This document shows positions 56,436 to 64,000 of a stretch of 64,000 bases of DNA, one piece after another; within the stretch, counting starts at the first letter, position 1, and each line of letters begins with the position of its first letter. Source of the stretch: Phytoactinopolyspora halotolerans (lineage in GTDB: Bacteria > Actinomycetota > Actinomycetes > Jiangellales > Jiangellaceae); NCBI RefSeq assembly GCF_010550675.1, contig NZ_JAAGOA010000003.1, positions 391,796 to 455,795 on the forward strand. Direction: 5' to 3'. The notes under the pieces are model-generated. The model ran no database searches, was not told where the DNA came from, and saw nothing but the letters and a program-made list of their open reading frames with translations. Both the position numbers and the translations under genes were made by a program.

Positions 56436-56465
56436 GTACCAGATGGTACATGTACCATCTGGTAC
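56436..56465. promoter_or_regulatory. TetR operator: perfect 30-bp palindrome
   Basis: The 30 bases are exactly self-complementary: GTACCAGATGGTAC, then AT, then GTACCATCTGGTAC. Each 14-base half is itself a near-palindrome, so the site could take two TetR dimers. It lies directly before the tetR GTG and 16 bases before the SRPBCC ATG. It should repress both genes. Confidence 0.85.
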
Positions 56466-56481
56466 ATCCGAAGGAGGTTCC

Positions 56482-56925
56482 ATGTCTGTGCAGCGAATCG
56501 ATGTATCGGTCACCACGCCGGCGAAGGCGGCCACTGTGTATGCATTGCTCCGCGACGGCGCCGGCTGGCCGTCGTGGTCCCCTATTGAACGGTTCGAGTT
56601 ACTGCGTGCGAGCGACGACGACGGCGGCGAGGGCGTCGGGGCCGTCCGTCTCTTCCGCACCGGCCGGATCCGCAGCGTGGAGCGGATCGTCGAATTGGTG
56701 CCGGAGCGCAGGCTGAGCTACACACTGGAGAAAGGGCTGGCGATCCGCGGCTACCGCGCCGACATCGATCTGGCCGAGGGGCCGGAGGGCACCACCATCC
56801 GGTGGCGATCTTCGTTCCGGGCCAAGGTGCCCGGAACAGGCTGGCTGTACCGGCGGACGCTGGCCACGTTCATCAGGCGGTGCGCTGACGGACTCGCCGA
56901 GCATGCCTCGGGGATGGCACGTTGA
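56482..56925 (+). CDS. SRPBCC-family ligand-binding protein
   Basis: A 147-residue START/Bet v1-like protein (VSVTTPAKAATVYALLRDGAGWPSWSPIERFELL, FRTGRIRSVERIVELVPERRLSYTL). Such proteins bind or cyclise hydrophobic small molecules. AAGGAGG before ATG 56482 is a strong ribosome-binding site. As the likely target of the TetR operator, it may handle the inducer. Confidence 0.82.
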   Translation: MSVQRIDVSVTTPAKAATVYALLRDGAGWPSWSPIERFELLRASDDDGGEGVGAVRLFRTGRIRSVERIVELVPERRLSYTLEKGLAIRGYRADIDLAEGPEGTTIRWRSSFRAKVPGTGWLYRRTLATFIRRCADGLAEHASGMAR

Positions 56926-56939
56926 ACGCCTCCACAAAC

Positions 56940-57010
56940 CAGACAAAACACGCGCCATAGCGTGCCTTCAGCGAGCCATGCCCACGCGTCCAGCGTGCCA
57001 TGGCGCTTGC
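56940..57010 (+). repeat. Weak inverted repeat after the SRPBCC gene
   Basis: GCGCCATAGCGTG (56952-56964) faces CGTGCCATGGCGC, ending near 57006, with a bulge. It is probably a terminator for the SRPBCC gene, upstream of the molybdate operon promoter. Confidence 0.35.
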
Positions 57011-57083
57011 ACCGACGTTCTGCGGCGTTGTGGCGTGCTCTCCGAGTCATGCGACAGCGACCATAAGTTCGCAGATGCGGTTG

Positions 57084-57089
57084 TATTCT
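57084..57089 (+). promoter_or_regulatory. -10 box of an apparently leaderless molybdate operon
   Basis: TATTCT ends seven bases before ATG 57097. No ribosome-binding site precedes the ATG. Confidence 0.4.
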
Positions 57090-57096
57090 CTTCATC

Positions 57097-57501
57097 ATGC
57101 CGTATTTTCGGATATCTGAGGCGGCTCGGCTGCTCGGCGTGAGCGATGACTCGGTGCGGCGCTGGGCCGACCAGGAACGCCTGTCGATCGTGCAGGACGG
57201 CGCGGGCCGGATGGTCATCGACGGCGTCGAACTCGCCCGTGTGGCGCAGCAGCTCGTACCGTCCGAGGCCGCGCTTCCCGCACCGGCCGAGTCCGCCCGG
57301 AACCACTTCCCGGGTCTGGTCACCTCGGTGCGGAAAGACGGCGTGATGGCCCAGGTGGAGATCCAGGCCGGGCCGCATCGAGTGGTGTCCCTGATGAGCA
57401 GGGAAGCGGCGGAGGAACTGGGGCTCGACGTCGGCGTGGCCGCGATCGCATCGGTCAAAGCGACCAACGTCGTCGTGGATCTTCCACGGGAGCGGCCATG
57501 A
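57097..57501 (+). CDS. MerR-type helix-turn-helix fused to TOBE (Mop) domain
   Basis: A 134-residue protein. Residues 1-45 form a MerR-like winged helix (FRISEAARLLGVSDDSVRRWADQERL); about 67-130 form a TOBE/Mop oxyanion-binding domain (HFPGLVTSVRKDGVMAQVEIQAGPHRVVSLM). It probably senses molybdate and controls the operon. ATGA overlap with modA indicates coupling. The combination acts as a single-domain ModE substitute, as seen in other actinobacterial mod operons. Confidence 0.85.
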   Translation: MPYFRISEAARLLGVSDDSVRRWADQERLSIVQDGAGRMVIDGVELARVAQQLVPSEAALPAPAESARNHFPGLVTSVRKDGVMAQVEIQAGPHRVVSLMSREAAEELGLDVGVAAIASVKATNVVVDLPRERP

Positions 57502-58340
57502 GCCGCGGCCGTGCCTGGTGGGCACGCGCGGCGGGCTGCATCGCCGGCCTCGCCCTGGTGGCGTGCTCAGCGGCCGACGACGGCGGCGGCGACGTCGGCG
57601 ATGGGGGCGACGTCGGCCGGGACGGAACGCGGAACTCCAGGGGGATGTCGTCCGAGACGGCGGTGGGCGGCACCGTCACGGTGCTCGCGGCGGCGTCCCT
57701 GACGGAGGCGTTCGAGGAGGTCGGGGATCGATTGGCCGACGAGTACCCGGATCTCGAGGTCACCTTCTCATTCGGTCCTAGCTCGGGCCTGGCCGAGCAG
57801 GTCATCGCCGGGGCACCGGCGGACGTGCTGGCCACCGCTGACGTCGCCACGATGCAGAAGGTGGTCGACTCCGGCGAGGCCACGGGGGAGCCGGCGGTCT
57901 TCGCCACGAACACGCTGACGCTCGTCGTCCCGCCCGGCAACCCGGGCGAGGTGACCGAGCTGAGGGACCTGGGCAGGGATGACCTGCGGGTGGCCATCTG
58001 CGAGCCCCGGGTACCGTGCGGCGCGGCCGCGGAGAAGCTGCTCTCCGCCGCCGGAGTGCATGCGGCTCCGGACACCCTCACCACGGACGTCAAGGAGGCG
58101 CTGGCCCTGGTCACCCTCGGCGAAGCCGACGCGGCCCTGGTCTATGGCTCGGACGTGACGGCGGCGGGGAACCAGGTCGAGCCGGTTCCGTTCGAGAACG
58201 TGGATCCGGTGGTCAACGAGTACCCGATCGCGTTGCTCCGGGGTGCTCCGAACCCCGACGGTGCCCGGATCGTCATGGACGCGATCACCGGCGAGATCGG
58301 CCGCTCGGCCCTGGCCGCGGCGGGTTTCGCGGCGCCATGA
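57498..58340 (+). CDS. modA: Molybdate-binding lipoprotein
   Basis: A 280-residue substrate-binding protein with a lipobox (ALVACS, Cys about 18) and a low-complexity linker, then the ModA fold (VTVLAAASLTEAFEEVGDRL, FGPSSGLAEQVIAGAPADVLATAD). Serine and backbone groups of these loops bind the oxyanion; tungstate is also possible. ATGA overlaps link it to the preceding and following genes. Confidence 0.92.
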   Translation: MSRGRAWWARAAGCIAGLALVACSAADDGGGDVGDGGDVGRDGTRNSRGMSSETAVGGTVTVLAAASLTEAFEEVGDRLADEYPDLEVTFSFGPSSGLAEQVIAGAPADVLATADVATMQKVVDSGEATGEPAVFATNTLTLVVPPGNPGEVTELRDLGRDDLRVAICEPRVPCGAAAEKLLSAAGVHAAPDTLTTDVKEALALVTLGEADAALVYGSDVTAAGNQVEPVPFENVDPVVNEYPIALLRGAPNPDGARIVMDAITGEIGRSALAAAGFAAP

Positions 58341-59155
58341 GCCGGGCGCGGACCTCCGCCGGGCCCGGAGCGGACCGGCGAGTCCCGGTGGTCCTGCTCG
58401 TTCCGGCGCTGGTGGGCCTGGCCCTGCTCGTGGTGCCGATGGCGGGACTGGCGTGGCGGGCGCCGTGGGGGCGGTTTCCAGAACTGCTGACGTCGGACAG
58501 TGTGCTCACCGCGCTGCGGCTCTCGGTGACCACGGCCACGTCGGCCACCGTGCTCTCCGTGCTGTGTGGCGTGCCGCTGGCGTGGCTGCTGGCCCGCGGG
58601 GACTTTCCCGGCCGGGCGCTGCTGCGCGGACTGGTGACGGTACCCCTGGTGCTACCGCCCGTCATCGGCGGTGTCGCGCTGCTGGTCGCTTTCGGTCGGC
58701 AGGGCGTCATCGGTGGCTGGCTGGACCGGACCTTCGGGTTGAGCCTGCCGTTCACCACCGGCGCGGTCGTGCTCTCACAGGCGTTCGTGGCCATGCCGTA
58801 CCTGGTGATCGCCGTGGAGGGCGCGTTCCGTGGCGCGGACCGGCGCTATGAGGATGTGGCGGCCACCCTGGGCGCGTCGGCCTGGACCGTCTTCCGCCGG
58901 ATCACGCTGCCGGCCGTGCTACCTGGCGTCGCGGCCGGTGCGGTGTTGTGCTGGGCGAGGGCGCTCGGTGAGTTCGGGGCCACCATCACGTTCGCCGGCA
59001 GCTTCCCGGGGACCACGCGGACGCTGCCGTTGGAAGCGTACGTCGCGATCGGTGCCGGAGACACCGACATGGCGATCGTGCTCAGCCTGATGATGATCGT
59101 CGTCAGCGTGGTCATCCTGGTCGGTCTCCGGGAGCGGTGGGTGAACGTGCGATGA
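58337..59155 (+). CDS. modB: Molybdate ABC transporter permease
   Basis: A 272-residue permease with five or six helices. The EAA loop is EDVAATLGASAWTVFRRITLPAVLPG and LGEFGATITFAGSFPG is a ModB signature. ATG 58337 overlaps the modA stop. Confidence 0.92.
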   Translation: MSRARTSAGPGADRRVPVVLLVPALVGLALLVVPMAGLAWRAPWGRFPELLTSDSVLTALRLSVTTATSATVLSVLCGVPLAWLLARGDFPGRALLRGLVTVPLVLPPVIGGVALLVAFGRQGVIGGWLDRTFGLSLPFTTGAVVLSQAFVAMPYLVIAVEGAFRGADRRYEDVAATLGASAWTVFRRITLPAVLPGVAAGAVLCWARALGEFGATITFAGSFPGTTRTLPLEAYVAIGAGDTDMAIVLSLMMIVVSVVILVGLRERWVNVR

Positions 59156-60213
59156 GCCCCGAGGGCCTGGAGATGGACGTGGTGGTCGACCGTGGGCCGT
59201 TCGTCCTCGACGTCTCGGTGCGGATCGACGCCGGCGAGGTCGTCGCTTTGCTCGGCCCCAACGGCGCGGGCAAGTCGACGTTGCTCGGCGTGCTGGCCGG
59301 CCTGATCCGGCCGACGGCCGGTCGGGTCGCGCTGGCCGGCGTCACGCTGGATGACGTCGCGACCGGCCAGCACGTGCCCGCCCGCGGACGTCGGGTCGGG
59401 CTCGTCGTCCAGGATTACCTCCTGTTCGGACACATGACCGTGGTGGAGAATGTCGCGTTCGGGCTGCGAGCACGTGGGATACCCCGCCGGCGTGCGAGGG
59501 AGAGCGCCGCGCGGACATTGGAACGCGTGGGACTGGGCGGGCTGGACGGGCGGAAGCCGCGCGAGCTCTCCGGTGGGCAGGCCCAGCGCGTGGCGCTGGC
59601 GCGGGCGCTGGTGGTCGAGCCGCGATTGCTCCTGCTCGACGAGCCGTTGGCGGCGCTGGACGCCGGCACGCGTCCGGCGGTGCGCGCGGAACTCCGTCGT
59701 CATCTGGCCGGATACTCCGGGTGTGCGATCGTGGTGACGCACGACCCGCTGGAGGCGATGGTTCTGGGCGATCGGCTCGTCGTCGTGGAGGACGGACGAG
59801 TGGTGCAGGCCGGCCCCCCGGCGGAGGTCGCACGCCATCCAGGCACTGACTACGTCGCTCGGCTGGTAGGCCTGAACCTGCTGCAGGGGACGGCGCGGGG
59901 CAGAACCGCCGACGTGGGCGCCGGCACCGTGATCGCGCTGGCACACGAAGAACACGGGCCGGTGCACATCGCGTTCTCTCCGTCGGCGGTGGTGCTGAGC
60001 CCACACCGGCCCGACGGTTCGGCGCGCAACGTGTGGCCGGGCACGGTGCAGGATCTGGAGACCCACGGCGACCTGGTCCGGGTGACGGTGTCCGGTGCCC
60101 TTCCGGTGCTGGCGGATGTGACTCCGTTGGCGATCGCGGACCTTCAGCTGGCGCCCGGCATGCCGGTCTGGGCGTCGGTCAAGGCGAGCGAGATCACCGC
60201 ATACCCGGCCTGA
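59152..60213 (+). CDS. modC: Molybdate ABC transporter ATPase
   Basis: A 353-residue ATPase: Walker A GPNGAGKST, signature LSGGQAQRVALARAL, Walker B LLLLDEPLAALDA. A C-terminal TOBE domain (about 285-350) is usual in ModC and may give molybdate-dependent inhibition. ATG 59152 overlaps the modB stop. Confidence 0.92.
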   Translation: MSPEGLEMDVVVDRGPFVLDVSVRIDAGEVVALLGPNGAGKSTLLGVLAGLIRPTAGRVALAGVTLDDVATGQHVPARGRRVGLVVQDYLLFGHMTVVENVAFGLRARGIPRRRARESAARTLERVGLGGLDGRKPRELSGGQAQRVALARALVVEPRLLLLDEPLAALDAGTRPAVRAELRRHLAGYSGCAIVVTHDPLEAMVLGDRLVVVEDGRVVQAGPPAEVARHPGTDYVARLVGLNLLQGTARGRTADVGAGTVIALAHEEHGPVHIAFSPSAVVLSPHRPDGSARNVWPGTVQDLETHGDLVRVTVSGALPVLADVTPLAIADLQLAPGMPVWASVKASEITAYPA

Positions 60214-60275
60214 CGCGCGGCGTACAGCGCCACGGGTGTGTCAGGGCACTCACGGCACTGCGCAGCGAAGCTGCG

Positions 60276-60815
60276 ATGATGGGTACCGTGGCGAGCAGTA
60301 CTCGGGGACGCGAGACGACCGGTGACGTGGTCCGGACGGTGACGATCATGTTCGGGCTGTTGGCGCTGGTGGTGGGGTTCTTCGCGATGAACCGTCCGGA
60401 GGCGCGCACGCCGGAGCCGGTCGACTACGCCCGGGTCGTGGAGCTGGTGCGCCGCGAGTACCCGTACGACGTGCTCTCTCCGGCGTCGCTGCCGGAGAAC
60501 TGGCGCGCCACCAGCGTGGACCATGCGCAGCAGGCCGGCGGCAACCGGTGGCGTGTCGGCTTTCTGATCGACGACGAACACTTCGTCGGACTCGAACAGG
60601 CCGATGGGGAGATCGAGGCCTACCAGCGGGACCGGCTGCGGGACTTCTCCGACGACGGTGAGAGCCGGATCGGTGGTCAGAGCTGGTCACGCCTGGTGGA
60701 ACAGGGCGACAACGCGGACCGGGCGCTGGTGCGCGTCGACGACGGCGTGGTGACCATCGTGCGCGGTACCCCTTCCTACGAGACTCTGGAAGAGTTCGTC
60801 TCGTGGCTGGAGTGA
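60276..60815 (+). CDS. DUF4245 membrane-anchored protein
   Basis: About 179 residues. One N-terminal helix (TVTIMFGLLALVVGFFAMN) precedes an extracytoplasmic domain (DYARVVELVRREYPYDVLSPASLPENWRATSVD), the DUF4245 pattern. It is the counterpart of Rv1100. The start could be ATG 60276, ATG 60279 or GTG 60288. It lies between the molybdate operon and the convergent xseB, one base from its stop. Function is unknown. Confidence 0.8.
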   Translation: MMGTVASSTRGRETTGDVVRTVTIMFGLLALVVGFFAMNRPEARTPEPVDYARVVELVRREYPYDVLSPASLPENWRATSVDHAQQAGGNRWRVGFLIDDEHFVGLEQADGEIEAYQRDRLRDFSDDGESRIGGQSWSRLVEQGDNADRALVRVDDGVVTIVRGTPSYETLEEFVSWLE

Positions 60816-60816
60816 G

Positions 60817-61029
60817 TCATCCGTCGTCGTTCTGGTCCTCGCCCTGCGTCACGGCCTCCAGCTTGCTGCGGGCCCCTTCCAGGTAGCGCTCGCAGAGCGC
60901 AGCCAGTTTCTCGCCCCGTTGCCACAGGCTCAGCGATTCCTCGAGGGTGGTACCGCCGGCCTCGAGCCGGGTGACGATCTGGACGAGTTCGTCCCGCGCC
61001 TCCTCGTAGCTGGGTTCACCGTCGCTCAT
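60817..61029 (-). CDS. xseB: Exodeoxyribonuclease VII small subunit
   Basis: A 70-residue helical subunit (SYEEARDELVQIVTRLEAGGTTLEESLSLWQRGEKLAALCERYLEGARSKLE) that clamps XseA. It degrades single-stranded DNA into oligonucleotides in mismatch repair and SOS. It is transcribed after xseA with a 20-base gap. Confidence 0.93.
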   Translation of the reverse strand: MSDGEPSYEEARDELVQIVTRLEAGGTTLEESLSLWQRGEKLAALCERYLEGARSKLEAVTQGEDQNDDG

Positions 61030-61049
61030 GCTGCGTCAACCTACCAGTG

Positions 61050-62291
61050 TCACGGCTGCCCATCCGCCTCGCCGTCCGGCTTCGCGAGGGCAGGGAACTC
61101 GCCGGCGGCCACCGTGATCCGCAGCCGTTCGCCGGCAGCCACGTCGTCCGGGGTGCGCACGACCGAACCGTCGGACGCGTCGGCGCGCTGCACCACCGCA
61201 TACCCTCGCTCGAGGGTCGCGGCGGGTGACAACGCTCGGATGCGGGCACGAGTGTGCTCGACGTCCACCGAGGCCCGGTCCAGCAGATGCCGGACTGTTC
61301 GCCGAGCCCGCTCCCTGAGCAGCGCGAGCTCGTCGGCACGGATCCTGATGCCGTGGGCGGCATCGGCCAGTGCGGGACGTGACCGGGTGGCGTCGAGCCC
61401 GGCCTGCTCCCGGTCGATCCACTGGCGCAGGTAGGAACGGAGTCGTTCGCGCGCCTGGCGGACCCGGGTCAGCTCTTCGATGACATCGGGCACCACATGT
61501 TTGCCTGCGTCGGTCGGTGTCGAGGCGCGCACGTCGGCGACCAGGTCGAGCAGTGGGCTGTCGCCCTCGTGCCCGATGGCGCTGACGACGGGTGTGCGGG
61601 CCGCGGCGACCGCGCGCAGCAGGGCCTCGTCGGAGAACGGCAAGAGATCCTCCACCGATCCGCCGCCCCGGGCGATGATGATCACGTCGACCTCGGTGTG
61701 CTGATCGAGCACGCGCAGCGCCTCCATCACCTGTCCTGCCGCGGAAGGGCCCTGTACGGCCACGGTCTTCAGTTCGAATCGCACACCGGGCCAGCGTCGT
61801 CGGGCGTTCTCCAGCACATCGTGCTCCGCCTTCGAGTCACGTCCGCAGATCAGGCCGATGACATTCGGCAGGAACGGCAACGCACGCTTGCGCTCAGCGG
61901 CGAACAGTCCTTCCGCGGCGAGTATCTTGCGCAGCCGCTCGATCCTGGCGAGCAGCTCACCCAGTCCGACCGGCCGGATCTCCGCGGCCGCCAACGAGAG
62001 GGTTCCGCGGGTGAAGTACCACGATGGCTTCGCGTGGACGACGATCCGGGCCCCGTCCGTGATCGGGGCGTCGACCGCGTCCAGCACCCGTGCTGGGCAT
62101 GTCACCTGAAGCGACACCTCGGCCGCGGGATCTCGCAAGGTGAGGAAGGCCGTCTGCGTTCCGGGGCGCCGAGAGAGCTGGGTGACCTGGCCTTCCACCC
62201 ATACCGGCCCGAGACGGTTGATCCACTGGCCGATGAGCTGCGAGATAACCCGGACCGGTGCCGGCTTCTCCGGGGACGTGTCGAGGGCCAT
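61050..62291 (-). CDS. xseA: Exodeoxyribonuclease VII large subunit
   Basis: A 413-residue subunit with the N-terminal OB fold ([25 protein letters not shown]) and the catalytic core ([44 protein letters not shown]). The start is ATG 62291. It is divergent from ispH across 104 bases. The order xseA-xseB and neighbour ispH is the same as in mycobacteria. Confidence 0.95.
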   Translation of the reverse strand: MALDTSPEKPAPVRVISQLIGQWINRLGPVWVEGQVTQLSRRPGTQTAFLTLRDPAAEVSLQVTCPARVLDAVDAPITDGARIVVHAKPSWYFTRGTLSLAAAEIRPVGLGELLARIERLRKILAAEGLFAAERKRALPFLPNVIGLICGRDSKAEHDVLENARRRWPGVRFELKTVAVQGPSAAGQVMEALRVLDQHTEVDVIIIARGGGSVEDLLPFSDEALLRAVAAARTPVVSAIGHEGDSPLLDLVADVRASTPTDAGKHVVPDVIEELTRVRQARERLRSYLRQWIDREQAGLDATRSRPALADAAHGIRIRADELALLRERARRTVRHLLDRASVDVEHTRARIRALSPAATLERGYAVVQRADASDGSVVRTPDDVAAGERLRITVAAGEFPALAKPDGEADGQP

Positions 62292-62382
62292 ACCGGCACC
62301 GTACTCGCGACGCGCGAAGGAGCGGTGAGCGAGGTCGAGCCGCCTGCCACGGCGCGCTTCGGCGGCCGGCCGGGGTGGCTCA

Positions 62383-62388
62383 TACGAT
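62383..62388 (+). promoter_or_regulatory. -10 box of an apparently leaderless ispH promoter
   Basis: TACGAT ends seven bases before ATG 62396 and overlaps the alternative ATG 62387, which favours 62396 as the start codon. Confidence 0.45.
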
Positions 62389-62395
62389 GGAGACC

Positions 62396-63364
62396 ATGAC
62401 CGCCGAAGGACGTGTGCTATTAGCCGCACCCCGTGGCTACTGCGCGGGTGTGGACCGCGCCGTGGTGACCGTGGAGAAGGCTCTCGACCATTACGGACCG
62501 CCCGTCTACGTGCGCAAGCAGATCGTGCACAACCGCCATGTGGTGGAGACGCTGGAGAAACGGGGGGCGATCTTCGTCGAGGAACTGGACGAGGTCCCGG
62601 AGGGTTCGCTGGTGGTCTTCTCCGCGCATGGTGTCTCTCCAACGGTGCACGCGGAGGCATCCGAGCGGGGGCTGCGCACCATCGACGCCACCTGCCCGCT
62701 GGTCACCAAGGTGCACAACGAGGCTCGGCGGTTCGCGAAGGACGATCTCGACATCATCCTCATCGGCCACGAGGGACACGAGGAGGTGGAAGGCACCTCC
62801 GGCGAGGCCCCGGAGCACATCCAGCTGGTGCAGAGTCCGGACGATGTGGGGAACGTCCAGGTACGCGATCCGTCCCGGGTGGTGTGGTTGTCTCAGACCA
62901 CGCTGTCGGTGGACGAGACCTATCAGACGGTCGAGCGGTTGCGGGAGAAGTTCCCGGACCTGATGAGCCCTCCCAGCGATGACATCTGTTACGCGACGCA
63001 GAACCGTCAGGTCGCGATCAAGGAGGTCGCGGCCGAGTCCGAACTGGTTCTCGTCGTCGGATCAGCCAACTCGTCGAACTCCGTGCGCCTGGTCGAGGTT
63101 GCGCTGGAGGCCGGCGCGAATGCCGCGTACCGGGTCGACCGTGCGTCAGAGATCGACGAGGCGTGGCTGACGGGTGTCTCGACGGTCGGCGTGACGAGCG
63201 GCGCCTCGGTTCCGGAAGAACTGGTGGCCGGGGTCGTGGAGTGGTTGGCGGAGCATGGCTATCCGAACGTCGAAGAGCATCGCACGACGGAGGAGTCGTT
63301 GATCTTCTCGCTCCCGCGTGAGCTGCGGAAAGACATGAAGTCACCGGACTCTGCGGCATCGTGA
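62396..63364 (+). CDS. ispH: 4-hydroxy-3-methylbut-2-enyl diphosphate reductase
   Basis: The last step of the MEP isoprenoid pathway, giving IPP and DMAPP, substrates for uppS in this window. 322 residues. The three [4Fe-4S] cysteines are in [19 protein letters not shown] and [11 protein letters not shown], with the catalytic glutamate region [14 protein letters not shown] 62396 gives the conserved start; 62387 is possible. It precedes the rRNA promoters. Confidence 0.95.
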   Translation: MTAEGRVLLAAPRGYCAGVDRAVVTVEKALDHYGPPVYVRKQIVHNRHVVETLEKRGAIFVEELDEVPEGSLVVFSAHGVSPTVHAEASERGLRTIDATCPLVTKVHNEARRFAKDDLDIILIGHEGHEEVEGTSGEAPEHIQLVQSPDDVGNVQVRDPSRVVWLSQTTLSVDETYQTVERLREKFPDLMSPPSDDICYATQNRQVAIKEVAAESELVLVVGSANSSNSVRLVEVALEAGANAAYRVDRASEIDEAWLTGVSTVGVTSGASVPEELVAGVVEWLAEHGYPNVEEHRTTEESLIFSLPRELRKDMKSPDSAAS

Positions 63365-63432
63365 GCGCCTCGGTTGGGGCGGCTCGCCGAGGACCCGGCG
63401 CAGGGCGATCGGATATTGGTCCGACGGACGAC

Positions 63433-63461
63433 TTGACTCTGCGCCCGCAAGGTCGTAAGTT
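63433..63461 (+). promoter_or_regulatory. rRNA operon promoter P1
   Basis: TTGACT (63433-63438), a 17-base spacer and TAAGTT (63456-63461), close to the actinobacterial vegetative consensus. Confidence 0.7.
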
Positions 63462-63600
63462 TCTCTAGGCTCGCAGGGAGCGGGACGCCGGGAACGGCGG
63501 CCGACCTGCGGATCATCCTCCGACTCGATCATGGTTTGCGCGCCTTTAGCGTGCGCGGGACATGGGACGGTCGGGAGCTTCCAACGGACTGGGGAGCGGT

Positions 63601-63629
63601 TTGAACCGGGCCACAGGATGTTGTAAGCT
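63601..63629 (+). promoter_or_regulatory. rRNA operon promoter P2
   Basis: TTGAAC (63601-63606), a 17-base spacer and TAAGCT (63624-63629), 168 bases after P1. Confidence 0.6.
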
Positions 63630-63692
63630 AGAAGGGTTGCCCCGGAGCGGGTCCGTAAGGATCTCAGGGCAAATTCAGGCGACAATCTGAAT

Positions 63693-63722
63693 TTGACTCG
63701 AACTTCCGGGAAAGCCTAAAGT
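63693..63722 (+). promoter_or_regulatory. rRNA operon promoter P3
   Basis: TTGACT (63693-63698), an 18-base spacer and TAAAGT (63717-63722), the strongest match of the three. Confidence 0.7.
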
Positions 63723-63729
63723 AAAGAAC

Positions 63730-64000
63730 GAAGCGAACGCCCCGGTGCGGGATCTGGGAACGGGTCTTGTGTGGTGTGCGTCCGATTCTTGAGAACTCAA
63801 CAGTGTGCCAATTGTTTTATTGATGCCAATTGTTTGGTGTCCCTGGCCTGCAGTGCCTGGTTTGGGTGTTGTAGGTGTTTGGGATTTCTTTGGTAGAGCG
63901 GCATGGTTTTGGCGGGTGGCGTGCTCATCGTTGTGGTGGGTGTGTTGCTTGTTGGGATTGTGTTGTTTTGCTGGGATTGTTTCTTTTTTGATGTGGTGAT
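63730..64000 (+). other. rRNA operon leader; 16S rRNA expected just beyond the window
   Basis: TTGAGAACTCAACAGTGTG at 63789-63807 is the box-A/processing segment seen in actinobacterial rrn leaders. Downstream to the window end the plus strand is markedly rich in G and T, with few A or C. No protein gene is likely here, although an open frame exists from 63805. No part of 16S is yet recognisable. Confidence 0.75.

Noticed and set aside
63805..63999. A 64-residue open frame in the rRNA leader
   Set aside because: It lies in the G/T-rich rRNA leader downstream of promoters and the box-A region, has Trp- and Val-rich low-complexity content and no ribosome-binding site.

Overview
The window is high-GC DNA from a mycothiol-producing actinomycete. 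Evidence: a mycothiol S-conjugate amidase (mca), actinobacterial families (DUF1707, DUF4307, DUF4245, DUF2089), many GTG starts, apparently leaderless promoters, and an actinobacterial rRNA leader at the right end. A Jiangellales-like host is my best guess from the mix of large secreted enzymes, but the sequence alone does not prove it. No phage, insertion sequence, CRISPR array or tRNA was seen.

Region 1 (1-8.5 kb): the 5' part of metH behind an S-adenosylhomocysteine riboswitch, a 1746-residue secreted GH92 mannosidase fused to a metallophosphoesterase, a small membrane protein, a LysE exporter and a vapBC toxin-antitoxin pair. Region 2 (8.6-21.8 kb): a heterodimeric ABC exporter with one degenerate ATP site, a cold-shock gene, a CYP152-type fatty-acid P450, a secreted WbsX/GH99-like protein, a phosphoesterase, a LacI regulator, a Bax-inhibitor-1 protein, a DUF4287 protein, a GNAT enzyme and an SGNH hydrolase. 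Region 3 (21.9-35.4 kb): transsulfuration genes cbs and metB around msrA and a MocR-yczE pair, an F420-type oxidoreductase, ilvA, a DUF4097-DUF2089 envelope-type pair and a DrrAB-like exporter. Region 4 (35.5-48.8 kb): greA, a DUF4307 gene, mca, an AraC-VOC pair, formylglycine-generating enzyme, a ScyD/ScyE-like secreted protein, a YyaL-type protein, fumC, phoH2, uppS and hemolysin III. Region 5 (48.9-64 kb): a spermidine-synthase-like gene, a LpqY-SugABC-type sugar importer, two DUF1707 genes, a TetR-SRPBCC pair around a 30-bp operator, a MerR/TOBE-modABC molybdate operon, DUF4245, xseBA, ispH, and three tandem rRNA promoters leading out of the window.

From cbs to ispH the conserved genes follow the order of the Mycobacterium tuberculosis Rv1077-Rv1110 region. 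The fumC-phoH2-uppS-hlyIII block is inverted relative to M. tuberculosis, and accessory operons are interspersed. Metabolic links include methyl/sulfur metabolism (metH, cbs, metB, msrA), thiol detoxification (mca) and export or import systems.

The least explained signals are intergenic. Two elements of about 135 bp (38,526-38,662 and 43,795-43,928) share nearly identical 27-32 nt terminal inverted repeats but have unrelated loops. Several other long, near-perfect hairpins lie between genes, four of them with a TGATC-type core. Many genes also carry a TANNNT box 6-7 nt before the start codon, which suggests leaderless transcription.
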